The notes beneath the pieces were generated by a model. That model worked only from the letters and a program-made list of their open reading frames with translations, made no database searches and had not been told where the DNA came from. From assembly GCA_034433995.1 (NCBI GenBank), contig DAOTZU010000199.1:1-28247 (forward strand): a stretch of 28,247 nucleotides of DNA, given 5' to 3'. Of the stretch, positions 22,626 through 28,247 are shown in pieces. Numbering within the stretch: position 1 is the first letter of the stretch; every line of letters begins with the position of its first letter. The DNA is from DAOTZU01 sp034433995 (GTDB lineage: Bacteria; Chloroflexota; Anaerolineae; UBA1429). The translations under genes and the position numbers were made by a program.

Positions 22626-25469
22626 GTGAGCCGCCTGTGGGCGATTTTCATCGTTACGGCCAAGCGCCTCTTGGCGCAAAAAGGGTTGGCCTGGGCAACC
22701 CTCTTGGGCTTGCTCTCCGCCGTGATCCTCGTCATCGCCATCCCTTTGTACGTTGATGCCGTTTACTACCGCCTCTTGCGCGAGGAGCTCCTGGGCGGCC
22801 CGCTGGAGGGGCCATTGCCGCCCTTTGAATTGGTCTTCCATTACATCGGCTCATGGGCAGGACCGGTGGAATGGGAGGAGGCCCAGCCCCTGGATGGTTA
22901 CCTCAACGCCTCGGCGGCGGCCGAATTGGGCCTGCCCCAGGAGCTGTTGGTGCGCTTGTACCGCACCGACCTGTTCCGGCTCTTCCCCCAAAGGGCCGGC
23001 GACTATACCGATTTGCGGGCCCAATTGGGCTCGGTGAGCTTGGGGAGCATCACCGATCTGGAGCGACACATCACCCTCGTGGAAGGCCGGTTCCCACGGC
23101 CGGCGGATCCGGATCCCGAAAGCCCCATCGAGGTGCTGATCAGCCGGGAGCTGGCGGAGGAGGTGGGCCTGCAGGTGGGCGAGACCTACATTGCCTTCGC
23201 CCCCCGTGAGCCGCGCAATATTCAATTGCCTCTGCGCATCGCCGGCATCTGGCAGGCCACCGCGCCGGAGGAGCGCTTTTGGTTCCGCGAGCCTTACACG
23301 TTCAAGAATATCCTCTTTGTCCCCGCCGAGACCCTGGCCGAGCGCATCAGCCCGCATCAGACGGGCGAGATCTATGAGGCCTTGTGGTACCTGGTGTTGA
23401 ACGCCGACGCGATCCGCACCAGCGACGTGGGGCCGCTCCTCTCGCGCTTGCTCCGCCTGGAGTACAGAGTGGCCTCCCTTTTGCCCAAGACATCCTTGGT
23501 CTCGCCGGCGGTTCTCTTGGCCCGTTACCGCGATGCCGCCAATACCTTGACCATCTTGCTCTTTGCCGCCAGCATCCCCTTGGTGGTGTTGATCGTGGCC
23601 TTTATCGGCCTGGTGCAGGGGATGGTGGTGGCGCGCAAGCGCGGCGAGATCGCCGTCATGCTCAGCCGGGGCAGCACGACGGCGCAGATTGTCGGCGCCG
23701 CCGCCCTGGAGGGCTTGATCCTGGGTGGATTGGCCCTGGCGTTGGGCCTGCCCTTGGGCCGCTGGGTGGCCCAGGGGATGGGACGCACCCGCTCGTTCCT
23801 CAATTTCACCGCGCCCCCCCGGCTGCAGGTGGCCCTCACGCCCTTGGTGCTGCGTTTTGGCCTGGGGGTGGTGCTCCTGGCCGTCGGGGCCCAAGTGTTG
23901 ACCACCCTCGGCGCGTCGCGGCAAACCATCGTCACCTATGAGCGAGAGCGCGCCCGGGCGCTGCGCCCCCCGTGGTGGCAACGCTACGGCCTGGATCTCT
24001 TGCTTCTGCTGCCCGCCTTTTACGGCGTCTATCTCCTGCGCCGCCAAGGGGGCCTGGTGTGGCCCCTGGGGGGCTCTGCCTCGGGCGATCCCTTTCAAAA
24101 CCCCTTGCTCTTCCTGGTGCCCTCCTTGGGCATCCTGGCTTTGACCCTTCTCGCCCTACGCCTATTGCCACCCCTGCTTGCGGGCCTGGCCTGGCTGGTG
24201 GGCCATAGCCGCAGCGTGGGCCTCCTTTTGGCCGGCCGCCAACTGGCGCGCGCCCCCTACACCTACGCCACTCCGCTGTTGCTGCTCTCGTTGACCCTCA
24301 GCCTGGCGGTTTTCACCGCCTCGGTGGCGCGCACCATGGACGACCATCTTGTAGCCAGGGTGCGTTACCAACTGGGCGCCGATATCGTCATCAGCAACGC
24401 CGTCGAGACCGACCAACCCAGCGATGAGGAGGCGGGCGACCGGACGGTGACCACCCTGCCCAGGTGGTTCTTTTTCCCCGCCAGCGATTATCTTCAGGTG
24501 CCCGGCGTGCGCGCCGTGGCCCAGGTGGGCCAATACCGGGCCACTCCGCAACTTGCCGGAAACAAGCGGGCCGGCACGTTTATGGCTGTGGAGCGGGTGG
24601 GCTTTTCTCAGGCGGCCTATTGGCGCTCGGACTTGGCCGCCCAAGACCTGGGCACCCTGATGAACGCCCTGGCCACCGCCCCTAACGCCGTCCTGGTGCC
24701 CCGGAGCTTTTTGGCCGAAAACGCTCTGGGCCTCGGCGACACCCTCCACCTGGATGTGGAGGCCTTTCGCCAAAAGGTCACCCTGAACCTGACCATCGCC
24801 GGCAGCTTTGACCTCTTTCCCACCTGGAATCCCTCCGGCGGACCCCTTTTCGTGGGGAACCTGAGCTACTTTTTTGGCCAGATCGGCACGGAACTGCCCA
24901 CCTCCATCTGGCTGCGCACAGATCCCCAGGCCGATCTCGACCGCATCCACGCCGACCTGGCCCGGTTGAACCCCCACATGTCGAGCTGGAGCCCGCCAGA
25001 GAGCCTCATCGCCGCCGAGCAAGAGCGCCCCGAACGCCAAGGGCTCTTTGGCCTCCTCTCGGTGGGGTTCCTGGCCGCGGCGGTATTGACGGTGGCAGGC
25101 CTCACCCTCTATACCCTCTTTTCCTTCCGGCGAAGGTTCATCGAGCTGGGCATCTTGCGCGCCGTGGGCCTCTCCGCCGGCCAATTGACCACCTGTCTCT
25201 TCTGGGAGTTGGCCCTCTTGATGACGGTGGGCGTGGCCCTGGGGACGGGGCTGGGCATCTGGGCCAGCCACATCTTTATCCCCTATCTCCAGATCGAGGG
25301 CGACGCCGCGGCTAGGGTGCCCCCCTTCTATGTCCAGATCGCCTGGCCCGCCGTGCTGCGCATCTACGGCCTCTTTGCCCTCACCCTGGCAAGCCTACTC
25401 AGCGGCCTGCTTGTTGCCATCCGCCGGCTCAAGATTTTCCAAGCGGTCAAGCTGGGCTACACCCCATAA
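22626..25469 (+). CDS. FtsX-like ABC transporter permease, 947 residues
   Basis: The protein is a large MacB/LolC-type permease with two FtsX units. One helix lies at 21-43, then an extracellular domain to about 300; three helices (about 306-330, 355-378, 403-427); three further helices (about 453-470, 493-520, 545-567); a second extracellular domain (about 570-805); and the last FtsX unit (about 810-833, 854-885, 909-935). The FtsX pattern VARKRGEIAVMLSRGST follows the first unit's first helix, and RRRFIELGILRAVGLSAGQL the last unit's. Such permeases do not move substrate through a pore but transmit ATPase force to periplasmic or surface partners. No cognate ATPase is next to it. GTG 22626 is supported by GGAGG. 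The following FG-GAP gene starts 20 bases downstream. Confidence 0.92.
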   Translation: MSRLWAIFIVTAKRLLAQKGLAWATLLGLLSAVILVIAIPLYVDAVYYRLLREELLGGPLEGPLPPFELVFHYIGSWAGPVEWEEAQPLDGYLNASAAAELGLPQELLVRLYRTDLFRLFPQRAGDYTDLRAQLGSVSLGSITDLERHITLVEGRFPRPADPDPESPIEVLISRELAEEVGLQVGETYIAFAPREPRNIQLPLRIAGIWQATAPEERFWFREPYTFKNILFVPAETLAERISPHQTGEIYEALWYLVLNADAIRTSDVGPLLSRLLRLEYRVASLLPKTSLVSPAVLLARYRDAANTLTILLFAASIPLVVLIVAFIGLVQGMVVARKRGEIAVMLSRGSTTAQIVGAAALEGLILGGLALALGLPLGRWVAQGMGRTRSFLNFTAPPRLQVALTPLVLRFGLGVVLLAVGAQVLTTLGASRQTIVTYERERARALRPPWWQRYGLDLLLLLPAFYGVYLLRRQGGLVWPLGGSASGDPFQNPLLFLVPSLGILALTLLALRLLPPLLAGLAWLVGHSRSVGLLLAGRQLARAPYTYATPLLLLSLTLSLAVFTASVARTMDDHLVARVRYQLGADIVISNAVETDQPSDEEAGDRTVTTLPRWFFFPASDYLQVPGVRAVAQVGQYRATPQLAGNKRAGTFMAVERVGFSQAAYWRSDLAAQDLGTLMNALATAPNAVLVPRSFLAENALGLGDTLHLDVEAFRQKVTLNLTIAGSFDLFPTWNPSGGPLFVGNLSYFFGQIGTELPTSIWLRTDPQADLDRIHADLARLNPHMSSWSPPESLIAAEQERPERQGLFGLLSVGFLAAAVLTVAGLTLYTLFSFRRRFIELGILRAVGLSAGQLTTCLFWELALLMTVGVALGTGLGIWASHIFIPYLQIEGDAAARVPPFYVQIAWPAVLRIYGLFALTLASLLSGLLVAIRRLKIFQAVKLGYTP

Positions 25470-25489
25470 AGGCTCCAACGGAGGTGCTG

Positions 25490-27838
25490 GTGTTCGCGAA
25501 ACCACGGCAAAGGTACGCTTTTGCCCTCCACATCCGATGCGCGGAACGTCATCGCTATGTCCCCTACTCCTTTGAGGTGGATTTTGACGCCATCTTGCGC
25601 GCCAAGGGAATCCAAGGCAAGCTCGATACAAACGCGATCTTGGTGCGCAAGGTGCTGGACGGGCAAGAATCACCGGTCCACTTTAATCTCTCCGACGAGT
25701 GGGCCTATGGCAATCGGGGCAAGATCAATCTCTTGCTTACGGATACCGCCGAACAAGAGTATCTCGTCTATTTCGACACCGAGGACAATGGCCCTTACGA
25801 GGCACCGGCCTACCGTGGTTTGGTGGGGAACGGCGATTGCCTAGCCTATAACGATGGCCGGCCCCATCCTCTCCATGTGGGCATGCACGCCAACCCCTTT
25901 GCCGTGGATTGGGATGGCGATGGCAAGACGGATCTCCTCTCCCCGCAGATGTATTCCTACACCTACGGCAGCCCCTGGTTCTGTGTCAAGTTCTACCGGA
26001 ACATCGGCACGAACCAGGCCCCTCTTTTTGCCGAGGGCGTGCCCCTGCGCTGCTGGCAGGATGGCGACCTGGAGGTGATGGAAGACGTCTATTGGATGAC
26101 CCTGGCCGATTGGAACGCCGACGGCCTGCCCGATCTCATCACGGCGCCGCCCGGTAGCAAGAGGGAGCTCCATTTTTACCGCAACACCGGCGACCGCGAT
26201 CCCCGCGGCCTGCCCATCTTGGTGCGCGAGTTTATCCAACCCTACGATCCGAGCTGGGGGAACGTTTTTGGCCTCAGGGTGGTGGATTGGTACGGCGACG
26301 GCAGGTTGAGCCTCCTGGTGGGCCTGATCCAGCCGATGCGCTACGCCCGCGAGGATCCCCTCTGGTTCGCGGCCACGGAGGCGGAGAAGGACTCGGCCTC
26401 TTGGCCCAGGGGGGATTACGTCAGCCGCTTCAAGGTTTGGGAGAACCTGACCCCACCCCAGGAGCGACCCCGTTTCGCGGGCAGCTTTGACCTGGTAGAC
26501 GCCGCCGGGCAGCTCATCAGCTACCATGCCATCTCCAGCATCGAGCTTTACCCCCGCGACGACGTGTTCGACCTGCTGGTGCTGGACGATAATCCCCTGA
26601 TGGCGAAGGGCCATGCGGGCATCCGCTATTACAAAAATATCGGCACGAAAGGCCATCCGCAATTTGAGGACCTGGGGCGCATCGACGGCATCCAGGATCG
26701 GTGCGCCCTGTATTTCAACCGCGCCGATTCCCCTGCCTTTCAGGGCTTGCTCGTGTGCCATGGCGAAAGCAGCGGCAAGATAAGATATTACACTATGACT
26801 TGGGAGGCCGGCGCGGACAAGCCCCGGCTGGTGGACCGGGGGTTCCTCCAGCAACAGAACGCCTACCTCTCCACGTACGCGGGCTATGCGGAGGCCTGGC
26901 CTTGCGATCCCGACGCCGATGGCGATACCGACCTGATCACCGGCTGCGAGACGGGCTACATCCAACTCTTTAGGAATATCGGCACGCGGGAATGGCCTGT
27001 TTTCGCCGAGCCCGTGTTCCTGGAACAGGGCGGAAAGCCCATCTGCGTCCTCAACGGCCCCTTCGATGATCCCTACGCCATCTCGGAGGCCTGCTTGGGC
27101 CAAGCCTGCCCCATGTATGTGGATTGGGATGGCGATGGAGTGCCCGATCTCGTGCTTGCCGTGGGGCGCAAATTGTACTATTATCGCAATGTGGGCACGG
27201 CGTCCGAGCCCGTCTTCTCCCAGCCCGTCGAGATCACCGACGAGACAGGTCGACGCATCGTCCCCCACCGGAGCAAGCCCATCATCATGGATTTCGATGG
27301 CGACGGCCTCTGCGATGTCATCAGCCATCCGGAATACGGCGGGGCGCCCGGCGGCTATCCTGGCTATGGCACGCTGAAGCTTTTTCGCCGGTACCGCGAT
27401 CCGGCCAGCGGCGAGCTCAAACTGCGCGGGGGCATTGAGCTCCGCTATGCCGATGGCTCGCCCATCACCACCACGCGGGAAGGGGATCATTTCAACGCCG
27501 GCGATTGGTTCGGCAAGGGCTCCTACGACATCCTGCTCACCTGCCGCGACAAGAGTGGCCCTGAGGCCAAGTATAGCGTCGCCATCACGCGCGATATCGC
27601 CTATCTCAAGAATATCGGCAGCAACGAGGAGCCGCTCTTTGCCAAACCAGAGATCCTGCGGGTGGAGGGGCAAAAGCTCGGCGTGGGCTATCATGTCACC
27701 ACGCCCATCCCCTATGATTGGGATGGCACCGGCAAGCTGGATCTGCTGGTGAGCGGCGAATCGGGCTTGATCTATCTCTTTCGCCGACACTATATCGAGG
27801 GCACCTGGCGCAAGATCACCCACCAGCTCATCTTATAA
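25490..27838 (+). CDS. FG-GAP/VCBS repeat beta-propeller protein
   Basis: The 782-residue protein begins with a domain of about 110 residues that may be a beta-sandwich (RYVPYSFEVDFDAILRAKGI), followed by blade repeats with calcium-binding motifs of the form DxDxDGxxDL: DWDGDGKTDL (about 140), DWNADGLPDL (208), DWYGDGRLSL (265), DPDADGDTDL (475), DWDGDGVPDL (545), DFDGDGLCDV (602) and DWDGTGKLDL (743). Each is followed by a YRNIGT-like stretch. Propellers of this type usually bind glycans or proteins outside the cell. No signal peptide is visible, which is odd. GTG 25490 is preferred over 25484 because GGAGG sits five bases before it. It may be in one transcript with the FtsX gene, and precedes a DUF4434-like gene. 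Confidence 0.88.
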   Translation: MFAKPRQRYAFALHIRCAERHRYVPYSFEVDFDAILRAKGIQGKLDTNAILVRKVLDGQESPVHFNLSDEWAYGNRGKINLLLTDTAEQEYLVYFDTEDNGPYEAPAYRGLVGNGDCLAYNDGRPHPLHVGMHANPFAVDWDGDGKTDLLSPQMYSYTYGSPWFCVKFYRNIGTNQAPLFAEGVPLRCWQDGDLEVMEDVYWMTLADWNADGLPDLITAPPGSKRELHFYRNTGDRDPRGLPILVREFIQPYDPSWGNVFGLRVVDWYGDGRLSLLVGLIQPMRYAREDPLWFAATEAEKDSASWPRGDYVSRFKVWENLTPPQERPRFAGSFDLVDAAGQLISYHAISSIELYPRDDVFDLLVLDDNPLMAKGHAGIRYYKNIGTKGHPQFEDLGRIDGIQDRCALYFNRADSPAFQGLLVCHGESSGKIRYYTMTWEAGADKPRLVDRGFLQQQNAYLSTYAGYAEAWPCDPDADGDTDLITGCETGYIQLFRNIGTREWPVFAEPVFLEQGGKPICVLNGPFDDPYAISEACLGQACPMYVDWDGDGVPDLVLAVGRKLYYYRNVGTASEPVFSQPVEITDETGRRIVPHRSKPIIMDFDGDGLCDVISHPEYGGAPGGYPGYGTLKLFRRYRDPASGELKLRGGIELRYADGSPITTTREGDHFNAGDWFGKGSYDILLTCRDKSGPEAKYSVAITRDIAYLKNIGSNEEPLFAKPEILRVEGQKLGVGYHVTTPIPYDWDGTGKLDLLVSGESGLIYLFRRHYIEGTWRKITHQLIL

Positions 27839-27846
27839 TTATAAGA
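27831..27846. repeat. 16-base perfect palindrome over the FG-GAP stop codon
   Basis: TCTTATAATTATAAGA is self-complementary and contains the stop TAA (27836-27838). It could form a short 3' structure or a binding site. It is AT-rich, unlike the region around it. Confidence 0.6.
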
Positions 27847-27860
27847 GGCAATTTCTGGAC

Positions 27861-28017
27861 CACGGAGGCCACGGAGAGACAGGAGATTCTCCGTGCTCTC
27901 CGTGACTCCGTGGTGAGGGAACATCCTCGCCGTGGACGCTGAAAACACGGAGGCACGGAGGCCACGGAGAGAACCAGGAGATTCTCCGTGCTCTCCGTGA
28001 CTCCGTGGTGAGGGAAC
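27861..28017. repeat. Tandem direct repeat of a palindromic CACGGAGG unit
   Basis: Two copies lie at 27861-27922 and 27954-28017, 93 bases apart, nearly identical except for a two-base insertion (GAGACAGG versus GAGAACCAGG). Each copy starts CACGGAGGCCACGGAG and ends CTCCGTGACTCCGTGGTGAGG, so it is also an inverted repeat that could fold on itself. Spacers share CCGTGG. Repeats of this CACGGAGG kind are common between genes of some environmental bacteria (recollection). No gene lies between 27839 and 28094. Confidence 0.85.
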
Positions 28018-28094
28018 CGCTTGGCCGTGGGCTTAAAAGAGTCATGCAGGGCACGGAAGGATCGCCCTTGCGAATATTTTTCAGAGGGATGGAC

Positions 28095-28247
28095 GTGATC
28101 AAACCCATCATTACCGCCAGCTTTATGGATTTCCAACACCCCAACAACTGGGACGCGCAGTATTGGATTGACCAGTGCAGGGAATGGTCCGCCGAACAGT
28201 GGGCCGCGTTGGTGGACGACATGCACCTCATCGGCATGGACACGGTG
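28095..28247 (+). CDS. DUF4434-like TIM-barrel protein, N-terminal fragment
   Basis: 51 codons are visible before the window ends. The sequence starts VIKPIITASFMDF and ends VDDMHLIGMDTV. The pattern of an ITxSFMD strand followed by a WxxxVDDMxxIGMDTV helix-strand is like the start of DUF4434 glycoside hydrolase-like barrels. GTG 28095 is preferred because GAGGG ends six bases upstream; ATG 28089 in the same frame is too close to that site. It follows the FG-GAP gene and could form part of a glycan-handling group. Too short for a firm call. Confidence 0.6.
   Translation, partial: MIKPIITASFMDFQHPNNWDAQYWIDQCREWSAEQWAALVDDMHLIGMDTV

Noticed and set aside
27861..28017. CRISPR array
   Set aside because: Only two units, which are longer than CRISPR repeats and internally palindromic, with related rather than unique spacers, and no cas genes.
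28048..28081. Rho-independent terminator (AGGGC/GCCCT stem and T5)
   Set aside because: The stem is only five base pairs, the loop is eleven bases and the T-run begins eight bases after the stem.

Overview
The window is a gene-dense, GC-rich bacterial chromosome segment. Genes start with ATG or GTG behind clear Shine-Dalgarno sites and sigma70-type promoters of the form TTGACA / TATAAT or TACAAT. The gene mix suggests a member of the Chloroflexota, most likely Anaerolineae: an orphan 947-residue FtsX-type permease, a zinc-ribbon kinase-like protein with Ig-like repeats, a DarA-type cyclic-di-AMP receptor, a lipoprotein HtrA protease, PrsW and CPBP membrane proteases, and intergenic ACGGAGG-type repeats. 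This assignment is inference from gene style only. No rRNA, tRNA, CRISPR array or transposase gene was seen.

Layout. 1-2265 (minus): an acid-sugar catabolic operon made of a two-subunit UxaA-type dehydratase and an enolase-superfamily enzyme cut by the window edge. 2437-9384 (plus): a long co-directional run. It holds an ABC-2 type ATPase and permease, a frameshifted bacterial PH-domain protein, a PrsW-like protease, PlsY acyltransferase, a family 2 glycosyltransferase, a sugar isomerase/epimerase-like TIM barrel and a LarA-like protein. 9378-13119 (minus): a large zinc-ribbon pseudokinase with seven Ig-like repeats, followed by a cyclic-di-AMP receptor. 13355-16005 (plus): a 63-residue protein, a GH4 glycosidase and CorA. 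16012-17256 (minus): an HtrA-like lipoprotein protease. 17367-17768 (plus): a Mth938-domain protein. 17781-20272 (minus): nitrilase homologue, threonine aldolase and CPBP protease in one tight operon. 20388-20552: a cluster of palindromes without a gene. 20659-22455 (plus): an ABC exporter interrupted by an amber codon. 22626-27838 (plus): an FtsX permease and an FG-GAP repeat protein. 27831-28080: palindrome and direct repeats. 28095-end: the start of a DUF4434-like protein.

Themes. Sugar-acid and glycoside use appears several times (UxaA pair, enolase-family enzyme, TIM-barrel isomerase, GH4, FG-GAP/DUF4434). A second theme is the envelope: lipid acylation, glycosyl transfer, transporters and membrane proteases. 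The most notable items are proteins that keep a fold but lose catalytic residues: the pseudokinase has no HRD Asp or catalytic-loop Asn, the nitrilase homologue has Gly in place of its Cys, and the CPBP protein lacks one His. Two genes are broken by single-base events, which may be true decay or errors in the assembly.
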